A stretch of DNA of 64,000 nucleotides from Bradyrhizobium sediminis (GCF_018736085.1 NZ_CP076134.1:1002501-1066500), one strand, 5' to 3'; positions 35,391 to 44,881 are shown, numbered from the stretch's first letter. The notes: generated by a model not told the origin, from the letters alone. A program made the numbers and translations.

Positions 35391-35861
35391 ATGGCGATGA
35401 ACATGGCAAGTTCGTCCGGCGGCGGCGGGCGCCGCGGCCGGCGCAAGCCGATAATGGCCGAGATCAACGTCACGCCGATGGTCGACGTCATGCTGGTGTT
35501 GCTGATCATCTTCATGGTGGCGGCGCCGCTGATGACGTCGACCATCGATATCGACCTGCCGGTCGCCAGCGGCGGCAAGTCGTTGGCATCCAACCAGCCG
35601 CCGTTGACGTTGTCCGTCAAGCGCACCGGCGGAAGCTGCAATTCGAATGTCGAGCTCTACCTCGGGGATACGCCGATTTCGGCCGCCGACTTGCCGTCAA
35701 AAATCAAGGCTATCCGGGAAACGCGGTCCGATGCCGAGAGCGTCGTCTACCTGCGGGGCGACAAGGACGTCTGCTATACCGATATGATGAAATTGCTGGG
35801 CACCATTCGAACCGCGGGTTTCAAGGCGAATATCGTCATCATTCCCGAGCAGGGGGGTTGA
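35391..35861 (+). CDS. tolR: Tol-Pal system protein TolR
   Basis: The 156-residue protein has a cytoplasmic basic start (GGGGRRGRRKPIMAEINVTP), one membrane span with the proton-carrying aspartate in VTPMVDVMLVLLIIFMV, and a periplasmic ExbD/TolR domain (LYLRGD-type VVYLRGDKDVCYTDMMKLLG). It couples the TolQ channel to TolA. ATG 35391 and 35397 are both usable. The periplasmic domain contains two cysteines that could pair. The tolA gene follows after 54 bp. Confidence 0.95.
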   Translation: MAMNMASSSGGGGRRGRRKPIMAEINVTPMVDVMLVLLIIFMVAAPLMTSTIDIDLPVASGGKSLASNQPPLTLSVKRTGGSCNSNVELYLGDTPISAADLPSKIKAIRETRSDAESVVYLRGDKDVCYTDMMKLLGTIRTAGFKANIVIIPEQGG

Positions 35862-35915
35862 TCGTGAGGCGGCACCAGATCAGCCTTCGGCTGAAGGCGG
35901 AGCGGGAAAGCTGAA

Positions 35916-36848
35916 GTGAAGGTCAAGGTCGACAAGACGCTGGTTGCCTCGGTTGCCCTGCACGTCCTCGTGCTGGGGTGGGGACTGGTGTCGTTTTCGT
36001 CCAAGGCCTTCGACCTGATGCCGGAAGAGTCCGTGCCGGTGGACGTCATTTCGTCCGACCAGCTCGCCAAGGTCATGGCCGGCATGAAGACCGGCAAGAA
36101 GGAAAATCCCAAGCCGCTGGTGGAGAAAGTCGCCGAGGCCAAGCCCGTCGAAGACGCCGTCGGCAAGATCACCGAGAAGGCGCCGGTCGTGACCGACACC
36201 GCGCCGCCGCCGACGCCGAAGGTCGAGGAAAAGCCGGTCGAGAAAAAGCCCGATCCGCCGAAGCCGGTCGCCGAGGCCAAGCCGAAGGAAGAGCCGAAGC
36301 CGGTCGAAAAGAAGCCGGACCCCAAGGTCGATCCGATCGCGGAAGCGATCAAGAAGGAAGAAAAGAAGCCGCCGAAACCGCCGGTGCAGGCCGCCAAGCC
36401 GCCCGAGCCGCCCAAGCCGAAGACCGAGCGGCACTTCGATCAGTCGAAGATCGCAGCCCTGCTCGACAAGCGCGATCCCTCGAGGCAGGCGGTGACCGGC
36501 GACACGCTGAATTCCAACGCCGCGCTCGGCCTCGCCAAAGGCAAGGCTGCCGATAATTCCGCGACCTGGGGCGCGATGTTCCAGTCGCAGGTCGAGCGCT
36601 GCTGGAAGAAGCCCTATGGTGGTATCGAGGCCCAGAAATCCGAGGCCGTTTTCGCGATCAGATTGAAGCGCGATGGCACGCTGGAGGGCATGCCGGTTCC
36701 GGAAGGCACGCCGGCCACGCCTTACCTGCGCGTCTATCAGGAGAGCGCCTTGCGTGCGATCATCGAGTGCCAGCCGTACAAGCTGCCCGTGGCCTATTTC
36801 GATGAATGGAAATATTTTGCGCCGGTGTTCACCGAGCGAAAGACTTGA
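35916..36848 (+). CDS. tolA: cell envelope protein TolA
   Basis: The 310-residue protein has one N-terminal membrane span (LVASVALHVLVLGWGLVSF), a long Pro/Lys/Glu-rich linker at about residues 65-170 made of degenerate VEKKPDPPKPV-type repeats, and a C-terminal globular domain (VERCWKKPYGG; YLRVYQESALRAIIECQPY). TolA spans the periplasm from TolQR to TolB/Pal. It starts at GTG 35916 after a purine-rich GGAGCGGGAAAG site. The linker's low complexity makes its length hard to trust in assemblies, but the frame is intact. Confidence 0.92.
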   Translation: MKVKVDKTLVASVALHVLVLGWGLVSFSSKAFDLMPEESVPVDVISSDQLAKVMAGMKTGKKENPKPLVEKVAEAKPVEDAVGKITEKAPVVTDTAPPPTPKVEEKPVEKKPDPPKPVAEAKPKEEPKPVEKKPDPKVDPIAEAIKKEEKKPPKPPVQAAKPPEPPKPKTERHFDQSKIAALLDKRDPSRQAVTGDTLNSNAALGLAKGKAADNSATWGAMFQSQVERCWKKPYGGIEAQKSEAVFAIRLKRDGTLEGMPVPEGTPATPYLRVYQESALRAIIECQPYKLPVAYFDEWKYFAPVFTERKT

Positions 36849-36899
36849 AAGCTGGTCGCGCTGTCGACGACCGCCAATATGGAACGAAGTCCGCAAACA

Positions 36900-38264
36900 A
36901 TGACTGACAAGAACGAATTGCCTGAGATCCCGTTTCGCCTGAGCCGCCGGCGGCTGATCGCTGGAATGGCCGCGCTCGGGATGGTGACGGGCGGTTCAGC
37001 TCGCAATGCCTTCGCCCAGGGGCCGAAGCGAGTGGTCATTCCCGAGGGCGACTTCGCGCCGCTTCCGATCGCGATCCCGAATTTTGCGGCGGGAACGCCT
37101 GGTGATGCGGAGGTCGGCGTCGGCGTGACCCAGGTCATCACCAACAACCTCAAGCGCAGCGGACTGTTCGCGCCGATCGACCAGTCGGCTTATATCGAAA
37201 AGGTCATCAATATCGACGCAGCGCCGCAGTTCCAGAACTGGAAGACCATCAACGCGCAGGCGCTGGTGACCGGCCGCATGACCCGCCAGAACGACGGACG
37301 GCTGAAGGCCGAATTCCGCCTCTGGGACGTCAACACCGCCCAGCAGCTCGCCGGCCAGCAGTACTTCACCTCGCCGGAATACTGGCGGCGGATCGCGCAC
37401 ATCATTTCCGACCAGATCTACGAGCGCCTGACCGGCGAGAAGGGCTATTTCGACAGCCGCGTGGTGTTCGTGGACGAGACAGGCTCCAAGGAGCGGCGCG
37501 TCAAGCGGCTGGCGCTGATGGACCAGGACGGCGCCAACGTCCGCTATTTGACGAGGGGCGCCGATCTGGTGCTGACGCCGCGGTTCTCGCCGTCGACCCA
37601 GGAAATCACCTATATGGAATTCGGCCAGGGCGACCCGCGCGTCTACCTGTTCAACATCGAGACCGGGCAGCGCGAGATCGTCGGCAATTTTCCCGGCATG
37701 TCGTTCTCGCCGCGCTTTTCGCCGGACGGCCAGCGCGTCATCATGAGCCTGCAGCAGGGCGGCAATTCGAACCTGTTCGTGATGGATCTGCGCTCGAAAT
37801 CGACCACCCGCCTGACCGACACGCCGGCGATCGATACCTCGCCGTCCTATTCGCCCGACGGCACACGGATCTGTTTCGAATCCGACCGCGGCGGCAAGCC
37901 GCAGATCTATGTGATGGCGGCGACCGGCGGACCGGCGCAACGCATTTCGTTCGGCGAGGGGAGCTATTCCACGCCAGTCTGGTCGCCGCGCGGCGATTAC
38001 ATCGCCTTCACCAAGCAGGGCGGCGGACAGTTTTCCATCGGCATCATGAAGACCGACGGTTCAGGCGAGCGGCTTCTCACCTCCGGGTTCCATAATGAGG
38101 GCCCGACCTTTGCGCCGAACGGCCGCGTCGTGATGTTCTTCCGCGATCCCGGCGGCAGCGGCGGACCTTCGCTCTACACGGTGGACATTTCCGGACGCAA
38201 TGAACAAAAGGTTCCCACCCCGGGTTTCGCGTCCGATCCGGCCTGGTCGCCGCTGTTGTCCTGA
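36900..38264 (+). CDS. tolB: Tol-Pal system beta-propeller protein TolB
   Basis: The 454-residue protein has an N-terminal TolB domain ([18 protein letters not shown]) and a six-bladed propeller with repeated SPDG/SPRF blades ([35 protein letters not shown]). It is periplasmic and binds Pal. The leader is unusual: [18 protein letters not shown], then SARNAFAQ, with a twin-arginine motif, instead of a plain Sec signal. ATG 36900 and 36879 are both possible. It ends the tolQRAB block; the expected pal gene does not follow directly. Confidence 0.95.
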   Translation: MTDKNELPEIPFRLSRRRLIAGMAALGMVTGGSARNAFAQGPKRVVIPEGDFAPLPIAIPNFAAGTPGDAEVGVGVTQVITNNLKRSGLFAPIDQSAYIEKVINIDAAPQFQNWKTINAQALVTGRMTRQNDGRLKAEFRLWDVNTAQQLAGQQYFTSPEYWRRIAHIISDQIYERLTGEKGYFDSRVVFVDETGSKERRVKRLALMDQDGANVRYLTRGADLVLTPRFSPSTQEITYMEFGQGDPRVYLFNIETGQREIVGNFPGMSFSPRFSPDGQRVIMSLQQGGNSNLFVMDLRSKSTTRLTDTPAIDTSPSYSPDGTRICFESDRGGKPQIYVMAATGGPAQRISFGEGSYSTPVWSPRGDYIAFTKQGGGQFSIGIMKTDGSGERLLTSGFHNEGPTFAPNGRVVMFFRDPGGSGGPSLYTVDISGRNEQKVPTPGFASDPAWSPLLS

Positions 38265-38458
38265 GTGCGGCGCCGCCGCCCTCCGCTGCAAACAACGCTG
38301 CTGCCGATGCCAGGCAAAGCTTGCCTAGCTTGCTGAATTAGCGGGCAGATTTTCATTTTTCGAAGACCGTGAAAAGGTTACGGTAACGATATTCCCTCAG
38401 AAAGACTTCATCTGCGGCAGGTAGAACTACGCCCTGAAAAAGGACGTATGCGCGCGCG

Positions 38459-40792
38459 ATGCAGCTTGCAAATGAAACCAAAGGCCCCGATCAGAAGATG
38501 TCGCCGTCGATATATGCGGCGCTGATCGATTCTCTATTTCAAGATCCGGGACCAATGTTTGCCGGCGCGCTTTGTGCCGCAGTCGCCGCGATCATGACCG
38601 CTGTAAAGACCGGCAACGCATGGCTCTGGCCATGCGTCGCGCTTCTCGTGGTGACGGGCGCCGTCCGCGCGCTCGACACGCGTCGATATTTGCAGCGCAG
38701 ATCGGAATTGACGTCGAATGAAGCCGCGCGCTGGGAGGTTCGCTACCAGGTGGGCGCGATGCTCTATGCGGCCGCGCTGGGGTTATGGTGCGTCGTGGGG
38801 TTGTTGGGCAGTCCAGATGCCGTAGCACACCTGATCTGCATATCGGTCACGCTTTGCTACGTGGCGGCCGGGAGCGGTCGGACGTACGGGCGTCCGTGGA
38901 TCTTTCACGTGCAAATGCTGCTGGCTTGCGGGCCGCTGACATTGGCGTTGGCCTTCTATGGAAGCCCGTATTACTTCGGGATGGCGGTCCTGAACGTGCT
39001 GTTCTTCTTCTCGCTCAAGCACATCTCGACAAGCCTGCAAAAGATTTTCGTGCGGGCGCTGATCGCGCGCGAGCGCGAGGCGGCCTTGGCCGGGCAGTTC
39101 GACACCGCCCTGAACAATATGCCACACGGCCTGTGCATGTTCGCGGCCGACGGGCGGCTTGCCGTCATGAATCACCGCTTCAGCGCCATGATGAACCTGT
39201 CCGACGATCTCGTGCAGCGCGGTGCCAGCGCGCGCGACATCATCGCGGCCTGTGTCACCGGCGGATCGGTCTCGGCCGCGAGTGGCAAGATGATCCTTTC
39301 GGAAATCGAGAATACCCAGGCGAGGGACATCATCACCACCGATCCCGACGTGGCCAGAGGCCGGTCGCTATCCTGGACGTTCCAGCCGATGGCCGGCGGC
39401 GGCGCGGTCATGCTGCTGGAAGACATCACCGAGCGGCGCAATGCGGAAGCCAGAATTACGCATCTGGCGCGTTACGACGAACTGACGGCGCTTCCCAACC
39501 GGGTCAATTTCCGCGACGAGATCGAGCGTCTGCTGGCGATACCGCACGATGCCGAGCAGTTGTCGGCCTTGCTGTTCGTCGACCTCGATCAGTTCAAGCA
39601 GGTCAACGATACCCTGGGGCATCCCTGCGGCGACCAGCTGTTGTGCGCGGTCGCCGACCGGCTGCGTGCCATGCTGCGCCCGGAAGATTTCGTGGCGCGC
39701 TTCGGCGGCGACGAATTCGTGGTGTTTCAGCAGAACATCAAATCCAACGAGGAAGCCGCCAGTCTCGCCCGGCGCATCGTCGAGCATCTGAGCGAGCGCT
39801 ACAAGATCGACAACCACCTGGTCGAGATCGGCGCCAGTGTCGGCATCGCGATGACGGCGCCGGGCATGAGCGCCGATACGCTGTTGAAGAACGCCGACAT
39901 GGCGCTCTACCGCGCCAAGGCGGACGGCCGCGGGACCTTCTGCTTCTTCCGCTACGAGATGGCGCAAACCGTCGAGGCGCGCCGCATCCTGGAACTCGAC
40001 CTGCGCAAGGCGCTGGCCAACGAGGAATTCGAGCTGTTCTATCAGCCGCTGGTCAATCTCAAGTCGGGGCGGATCGCGACCTGCGAGGCGCTGCTGCGCT
40101 GGAATCATCCGGTGCGGGGCACGGTTTCCCCGATCGACATTATCCCGGTCGCCGAGGATATGGGTCTGATCGTCGACCTCGGCCGCTGGATCCTGCGCAA
40201 GGCCTGCATGGAATGCATGAAATGGCCCGAAACCGTCTGCGTCGCGGTCAACTTCTCCCCGCAGCAGTTCCATCAGCGTGACGTGCTGAGCGAGGTACGT
40301 TACGCGCTCGAGGTCTCCGGCCTGCCCGCGCACCGTCTCGAAATCGAGATCACGGAATCCTCGCTGTTGCGCAACACCCAGCTGACCCACGACGTGCTGT
40401 CCCAGTTGCACGCGCTCGGGGTGAGAATCTCGCTGGATGATTTCGGCACCGGCTATTCGAGCCTGAGCTATCTGCACAATTTCCCGCTGCAGAAGGTGAA
40501 GATCGACCGTTCGTTCCTGGAGGGCATCGATACCGACCGTCCGCTGACGCTGCTGCGCGGCGTGGCGCGGCTTTCCGCCGATCTCGGAATGTCGGTCGTG
40601 GTCGAGGGCATCGAGACCAACGAGCAGCTGGAATTGATCAGCGCCGACGGCACCGTGACCGAGGCGCAGGGCTACCTGTTCAGTCGGCCGGTGCCGGCGG
40701 TGCGGGTGCGCCAGCTCCTGAATGCTTCCCACGGCCGCCGTCTGCCGGAGGAGCCGCAGGTGCTGGTGCTGCCTTCACGATCGATCGCCTGA
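38459..40792 (+). CDS. membrane GGDEF-EAL protein with PAS-like domain (cyclic-di-GMP turnover)
   Basis: The 777-residue protein has several membrane spans at about residues 30-185, a PAS-like sensor (NMPHGLCMFAADGRLAVMNH, about 217-236 onward), a GGDEF domain with intact RFGGDEF near residue 415 and an EAL domain with intact CEALLRWNHP near 542 and DDFGTGYSSLSYL later. Both catalytic motifs are present, so it could make and/or cleave c-di-GMP, though such tandem proteins usually have one dominant activity. It lies 194 bp after tolB and before the FeeM-like gene, inside what is usually a contiguous tol-pal locus. ATG 38459 is the first plausible start. Confidence 0.9.
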   Translation: MQLANETKGPDQKMSPSIYAALIDSLFQDPGPMFAGALCAAVAAIMTAVKTGNAWLWPCVALLVVTGAVRALDTRRYLQRRSELTSNEAARWEVRYQVGAMLYAAALGLWCVVGLLGSPDAVAHLICISVTLCYVAAGSGRTYGRPWIFHVQMLLACGPLTLALAFYGSPYYFGMAVLNVLFFFSLKHISTSLQKIFVRALIAREREAALAGQFDTALNNMPHGLCMFAADGRLAVMNHRFSAMMNLSDDLVQRGASARDIIAACVTGGSVSAASGKMILSEIENTQARDIITTDPDVARGRSLSWTFQPMAGGGAVMLLEDITERRNAEARITHLARYDELTALPNRVNFRDEIERLLAIPHDAEQLSALLFVDLDQFKQVNDTLGHPCGDQLLCAVADRLRAMLRPEDFVARFGGDEFVVFQQNIKSNEEAASLARRIVEHLSERYKIDNHLVEIGASVGIAMTAPGMSADTLLKNADMALYRAKADGRGTFCFFRYEMAQTVEARRILELDLRKALANEEFELFYQPLVNLKSGRIATCEALLRWNHPVRGTVSPIDIIPVAEDMGLIVDLGRWILRKACMECMKWPETVCVAVNFSPQQFHQRDVLSEVRYALEVSGLPAHRLEIEITESSLLRNTQLTHDVLSQLHALGVRISLDDFGTGYSSLSYLHNFPLQKVKIDRSFLEGIDTDRPLTLLRGVARLSADLGMSVVVEGIETNEQLELISADGTVTEAQGYLFSRPVPAVRVRQLLNASHGRRLPEEPQVLVLPSRSIA

Positions 40793-40958
40793 ATCCTCCC
40801 AGAGCCCGCAAATGGAATTTCGTTCCCCGGCTGTCGGCACGATAGTTCAAGCCGCTCAGGTTAACCCTAACACCTCGATTCCTTTGCATCCTTGTTAAGG
40901 AGCTGTTAATCTTTTTAAATACGCGCATAAGTTGTCTGGAAGTTGTAAGGAGTATCAT

Positions 40959-41702
40959 ATGAGGTCGGCGGCTGAAGCAATCGCCCTTGCCCCCGAGCGC
41001 AGCACGTACCCCCTCGAGCACGTCGACTACCGCCTCGCCGAAACGCCCGAAGAAAAAGACAGGATCTACCGTCTCCGCTACCGGGCATATCTGCGCGAGG
41101 GCGCTATTTTGCCGTCGGAAACCATGCGCGTCACGGATCGGTATGATGATCTGCCGAATAACTGGACCTTCGGCATCTATATTCATGGCGAACTCTATAG
41201 CTCGATTCGCATCAGCGTCCTGACGTCCGAATGGAGAGGCTCCCCTTCATCCGAAATGTTCGCCGATCTTCTGCACCCCGAACTGGACCGGGGGAAAGTC
41301 ATCATTGATCCGACTCGCTTCGTTGCAGATCCGGAAAAGGCGAAGGCGTTTCCCGAACTTCCCTATGTAACGGTAAGGCTGGGCTGGATCGCGTGTGGCC
41401 ATTTCAATGCCGATATCGGGCTTGCCAACGTCCGCCCCGAGCACCGGGCATTTTACAAGAAGGTATTCTTACAGCAGCCGTGGGGTGAACCGCGATTGTT
41501 CCCAGGCCTTCTGAAGCCCGTCGGACTAATGGCCGCCGATTATCGATCTATTCGGGAAAAGGTATTCCAGCGCTTCCCGTATATGCGATCGAGCGCCTTC
41601 GAACGACGGATGCTGTTTCAGCGCAGCGGCGAGCGCCGTTCGTCCTCGCTGGATGCGCTGGTGTCTCCGTTTGAGCGCGCATCGATTGTCCCGAACTCCT
41701 GA
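40959..41702 (+). CDS. FeeM-type N-acyl amino acid synthase / LuxI-like GNAT protein
   Basis: The 247-residue protein resembles the FeeM catalytic core, a GNAT-fold relative of acyl-homoserine-lactone synthases: an N-terminal RIYRLRYRAYLREGAILPSE block (compare the LuxI R-x-x-x-Y region), GELYSSIRISVL, the VIIDPTRFVADP strand comparable to the E/DxxRF region, and a C-terminal MLFQRS. FeeM enzymes join acyl chains from acyl-ACP to amino acids. ATG 40959 has the best ribosome site of the area (TAAGGAG). The upstream 100 bp are AT-rich. Which acyl group and acceptor are used is unknown; it could also be an inactive relative. Confidence 0.7.
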   Translation: MRSAAEAIALAPERSTYPLEHVDYRLAETPEEKDRIYRLRYRAYLREGAILPSETMRVTDRYDDLPNNWTFGIYIHGELYSSIRISVLTSEWRGSPSSEMFADLLHPELDRGKVIIDPTRFVADPEKAKAFPELPYVTVRLGWIACGHFNADIGLANVRPEHRAFYKKVFLQQPWGEPRLFPGLLKPVGLMAADYRSIREKVFQRFPYMRSSAFERRMLFQRSGERRSSSLDALVSPFERASIVPNS

Positions 41703-41992
41703 CAAGTGAAGCTCGGGCGCTGGCTTGCGGGCCCGTTCCCGGGCGCCCATGGGCCAGCCGGCACTGCGACCACGATTCTTTCAGCTGAAAAGCCGGTGAT
41801 CCCGGATGCGCGGCCGCTTGCCTTCACCCTCGCGCCACATTTACAAATCATTAACTATCGCGATTGCTTTTCGCCGTTTGTCGGCATTTGATCGGGTCTG
41901 GCAACATCCCATCAAGGTTGACGGAACGTTCGCTTAACCATCGCCCTGTAGACCGGATAACAGTCGAAAAACGTGAGCGTGGAGGCTCCGGA

Positions 41993-42484
41993 ATGAAATA
42001 CCAGATGCGTATCCTCCAGGGATTGAAGCTGGCCGCGGTGCTCGCGGTGGCGCTGTCGATGGGCGCCTGCGCCAACAAGAACGTCGGTGCCGACGGCGCG
42101 ATGGCGAGTGCGGCGACCCCGGGCAGCCAGCAGGATTTCGTGGTTAATGTCGGCGACCGCGTGTTCTTCGAGAGCGACCAGACCGAGTTGTCGCCGCAGG
42201 CGATCGCGACCCTGGAAAAGCAGGCGCAGTGGCTGCAGACCTATAACCGCTATGCCTTCACCATCGAAGGCCATGCCGACGAGCGCGGCACCCGTGAATA
42301 CAACATCGCGCTCGGCGCGCGGCGCGCCCAGTCGGTGCGCAGCTATCTCGCCTCGCGCGGCGTCGATCCGAGCCGGATGCGGACGATCTCTTACGGCAAG
42401 GAACGCCCGGTCGCGGTCTGTAACGATATCTCCTGCTGGTCGCAGAACCGCCGTGCCGTCACGGTGCTGAACGCCAGCTCGTAA
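41993..42484 (+). CDS. pal: peptidoglycan-associated lipoprotein Pal
   Basis: The 163-residue lipoprotein has a signal ending in the lipobox SMGAC, so Cys24 or thereabouts is lipidated, a short Ala/Gly linker, and an OmpA-like domain (VFFESDQTELSPQAIATL; GHADERGTREYNIALGARRA). It anchors the outer membrane to peptidoglycan and is pulled by TolA/TolB. ATG 41993 follows GGAGG; the frame opening at 41864 lacks the signal start. It is separated from tolB by 3.7 kb holding two unrelated genes and has its own 290-bp upstream gap. Confidence 0.95.
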   Translation: MKYQMRILQGLKLAAVLAVALSMGACANKNVGADGAMASAATPGSQQDFVVNVGDRVFFESDQTELSPQAIATLEKQAQWLQTYNRYAFTIEGHADERGTREYNIALGARRAQSVRSYLASRGVDPSRMRTISYGKERPVAVCNDISCWSQNRRAVTVLNASS

Positions 42485-42510
42485 GCGTTCGCTTCCTGCA
42501 AAGTTGTTCG

Positions 42511-42540
42511 CCGGCGCCCCTGGGGCGCCGGTTTCGTTTT
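42511..42540 (+). terminator. hairpin terminator after pal
   Basis: The stem CCGGCGCCC / GGGCGCCGG with a 3-base loop is followed by TTTCGTTTT. It probably reduces rather than abolishes read-through into cpoB. Confidence 0.8.
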
Positions 42541-42648
42541 GGGCAGGCTGTTTCCGCCGGTAGTCTGTCTCAGTCACAATTCTGGCGTACTCGCTCTCTC
42601 AATGTGGTTCCGCTTTCGATGTCACGCCGATCTCGTCGTCAGGCCAAA

Positions 42649-43665
42649 ATGTCATCCAGGTTTCATGGAATTACCCGCGCTGCGGCGATCGCCGCGATCC
42701 TGGCGCTGTGTTCGCCCGCGCTCGCGCAGCAGTACGGCGATGCCGATGCGGAAATGCGAATCCAGCAGCTCGAGAACCAGCTGCGGCAACTCACCGGCCA
42801 GAACGAGGAACTGCAATACCGCAACCGGCAGCTCGAGGAGCGGCTGAGGGCGCTGCAGGGCGGCGCGCAAGCCGTGCCCGGCCAGGCCCCGGTCGTCCAG
42901 CCCCAGCCCAGCGTCGCGGCCGCCCCGCCGGTGCAGCCCAATCCGCCGCTGCGGCAGCCCCAAACGGCTTACGACCAGCAGATTGCCGCGCCGGCGCCGA
43001 TCGTCCAGGAACAGGGCGTGCCGGCGGCACCGGGCCGGCGCCGTGGCGATGCGTTCGATCCCGCCCAGAATCCGAATGCCCCCGGCGCGCCACGCGCGCT
43101 GGGCGGTGGCCAGCTGCCGATGCCGGCCGAGGCGCCGATCGGCGCTCCCGGCGGCCGCGGAGCGGGGGAACCACTCGATCTGGCGAACACCGGAGGCCAG
43201 CGCAATCCACCCGGCGCCTTGCCGCCGCAGGCGCCGCGAAGTCCCGGCGCGGGCGCGGCGCTGACGACGCTGCCGCCGTCGGCGACCCCGAAGGACGAGT
43301 TCGACCTCGGCATCGGCTATATGCAGCGCAAGGACTACGCGCTGGCCGAAGAGACCATGCGCAGCTTCGCGCAGAAATACCCCGGCGATCCCCTGATGGC
43401 GGATTCGCAATACTGGCTGGGCGAGAGCTTCTTCCAGCGCCAGCTCTATCGCGACGCCGCGGAATCCTTCCTCGCAGTGACCACCAAATTCGACAAATCG
43501 GCGAAAGCCCCCGACGCCCTGCTGCGGCTCGGCCAGTCGCTGGCGGCGCTGAAAGAGAAGGAAGCCGCCTGCGCGGCGCTCGGCGAGGTGATGCGGAAAT
43601 ATCCCCGCGCTTCGGGCGGCGTCAAAGCGGCCGTCGACCGTGAGCAGAAGCGGATCAAGTGCTAA
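42649..43665 (+). CDS. cpoB: cell division coordinator CpoB (YbgF)
   Basis: The 338-residue periplasmic protein has a signal peptide (ITRAAAIAAILALCSPALAQ), a coiled-coil segment (MRIQQLENQLRQLTGQNEEL), a long Pro/Ala/Gln/Gly-rich linker at about 65-225, and C-terminal TPR repeats (FDLGIGYMQRKDYALAEETM; YWLGESFFQRQLYRDAAESF). It coordinates Tol-Pal with septal wall synthesis. I use ATG 42649, which gives a normal signal peptide; ATG 42619 and GTG 42604 are upstream alternatives. The linker is longer than in gammaproteobacterial CpoB. Confidence 0.9.
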   Translation: MSSRFHGITRAAAIAAILALCSPALAQQYGDADAEMRIQQLENQLRQLTGQNEELQYRNRQLEERLRALQGGAQAVPGQAPVVQPQPSVAAAPPVQPNPPLRQPQTAYDQQIAAPAPIVQEQGVPAAPGRRRGDAFDPAQNPNAPGAPRALGGGQLPMPAEAPIGAPGGRGAGEPLDLANTGGQRNPPGALPPQAPRSPGAGAALTTLPPSATPKDEFDLGIGYMQRKDYALAEETMRSFAQKYPGDPLMADSQYWLGESFFQRQLYRDAAESFLAVTTKFDKSAKAPDALLRLGQSLAALKEKEAACAALGEVMRKYPRASGGVKAAVDREQKRIKC

Positions 43666-43689
43666 AGTCTTTCGGGTTCGAAAAAATCC

Positions 43690-43741
43690 TGTTTTGACGT
43701 TTTCTTCACGCCAACCGGTATCCACCTCGCTTGAAAGCGCT
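43690..43741. repeat. partial family F repeat between cpoB and tilS
   Basis: It contains TTGACGTTTTCTTCACGCC, AACCGGTATCCACCTCGCTT and GAAAGCGCT, matching the second half of the element at 29762-29862. The tilS ATG begins at its last bases (43742). Confidence 0.75.
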
Positions 43742-44881
43742 ATGGTCGGCGGCGCCATGCCCGACGACGACAATTTCCCGATCTCGGTGAGGGACGCGAA
43801 ACGTCTGTTCGCGGACTGGAAAACCGCGCCTGCGCTTCTGCTCGCGGTTTCCGGCGGCCCCGATTCAATCGCCCTGATGTGGCTCGCGGCGCGCTGGCGC
43901 AGCGCTTTGGCGCGCGGTCCGCGCCTAGTCGCCGTTACCGTCGATCATGGCCTGCGCAAGGAAGCTGCCGCCGAGGCGCGTGAGGTGAAGCGGCTGGCGC
44001 GCACGCTCGACCTGGAGCACCGCACGCTGCGCTGGACCGGCCCGAAGCCAAAGACCGGATTGCCGGCGGCGGCGCGCATCGCGCGCTACCGCCTGCTGGC
44101 GAAGGCGGCGCGGCAGAGCGGCGCCACCCACATCCTCACCGCGCACACCCGTGACGATCAGGCCGAAACGCTGCTGATGCGGCTGCTGCGCGGCAGCGGC
44201 ATCCATGGTCTTGCGGCGATGGCGCGGGAAACCGAACGCGACGGCGTGCGGCTGGCGCGCCCGTTTCTCGACGTTTCGAAGTCGCAGCTTATCGCGACGC
44301 TGCACAAGGCCAGGCTCGGCTTCGCCGACGATCCGACCAACCGCGATGTGAGCTTCACGCGTCCGCGGCTGCGCGCTCTGATGCCCGCGCTCGCCGCCGA
44401 GGGCGGCGATGCGCGCAACCTGGCGCGGCTGGCCCAAAGGCTGGCCAGGGCCAACGCCGCGGTGGAAGTGCTGGCCGATGGCGCCGAGCGCTATCTGGCG
44501 CTGCGGGACCGCGCGGCCACGGGCGCCAAATCCCTTGATGCCAAATCCCTTGATGCCAAGTCTTTTGATGCCAAGACCTTTGACGCAACGGCCTTTGCCG
44601 CCATGCCCGAGGAAATCCGGCTTCGGCTGCTCAAGCGCGCGATTGACCGGTTCGGCCATGAGGGGCCGGTGGAACTCGGCAAGGTCGAAGCCCTGCTGGC
44701 GGCCCTGGACCGGGCGCTGACGGAAAAGCCCGAAAGCCGCCGGCCGAGGCCCGATCGGGCAGCGAAACGGCCAATGATTCGACCAGGGCTGAAGCAGACG
44801 CTCGCCGGGGCGCTGGTGAGCCTGACCGGCGGCCGGATTCGCGTCGAGCCGGCGCCGCCGCGTCGCCGCCGGCCGGTATGA
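43742..44881 (+). CDS. tilS: tRNA(Ile)-lysidine synthetase TilS
   Basis: The 379-residue protein has the N-type ATP pyrophosphatase loop SGGPDS (37-42), VTVDHGLR, and HTRDDQAETLLMRLLRGSG. It adds lysine to C34 of the CAU anticodon of tRNA-Ile2 so that AUA is read correctly, and is essential. ATG 43742 abuts a dispersed repeat; ATG 43757 (MPDDDN) may be the real start. After the core, near residues 262-286, five tandem copies of a five-residue unit (AKSLD-like) interrupt the linker before the C-terminal region. Confidence 0.93.
   Translation: MVGGAMPDDDNFPISVRDAKRLFADWKTAPALLLAVSGGPDSIALMWLAARWRSALARGPRLVAVTVDHGLRKEAAAEAREVKRLARTLDLEHRTLRWTGPKPKTGLPAAARIARYRLLAKAARQSGATHILTAHTRDDQAETLLMRLLRGSGIHGLAAMARETERDGVRLARPFLDVSKSQLIATLHKARLGFADDPTNRDVSFTRPRLRALMPALAAEGGDARNLARLAQRLARANAAVEVLADGAERYLALRDRAATGAKSLDAKSLDAKSFDAKTFDATAFAAMPEEIRLRLLKRAIDRFGHEGPVELGKVEALLAALDRALTEKPESRRPRPDRAAKRPMIRPGLKQTLAGALVSLTGGRIRVEPAPPRRRRPV
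44525..44599 (+). repeat. five tandem 15-bp units inside tilS
   Basis: The unit GCCAAATCCCTTGAT is present twice exactly, then as GCCAAGTCTTTTGAT, GCCAAGACCTTTGAC and GCAACGGCCTTTGCC. It encodes AKSLD, AKSLD, AKSFD, AKTFD, ATAFA. The length is in frame, so copy change would add or remove five residues. Confidence 0.95.

Noticed and set aside
35880..36896. 338-codon frame antisense to tolA
   Set aside because: Its low-complexity Leu/Arg/Gly run is the reverse reading of the TolA Pro/Lys linker.
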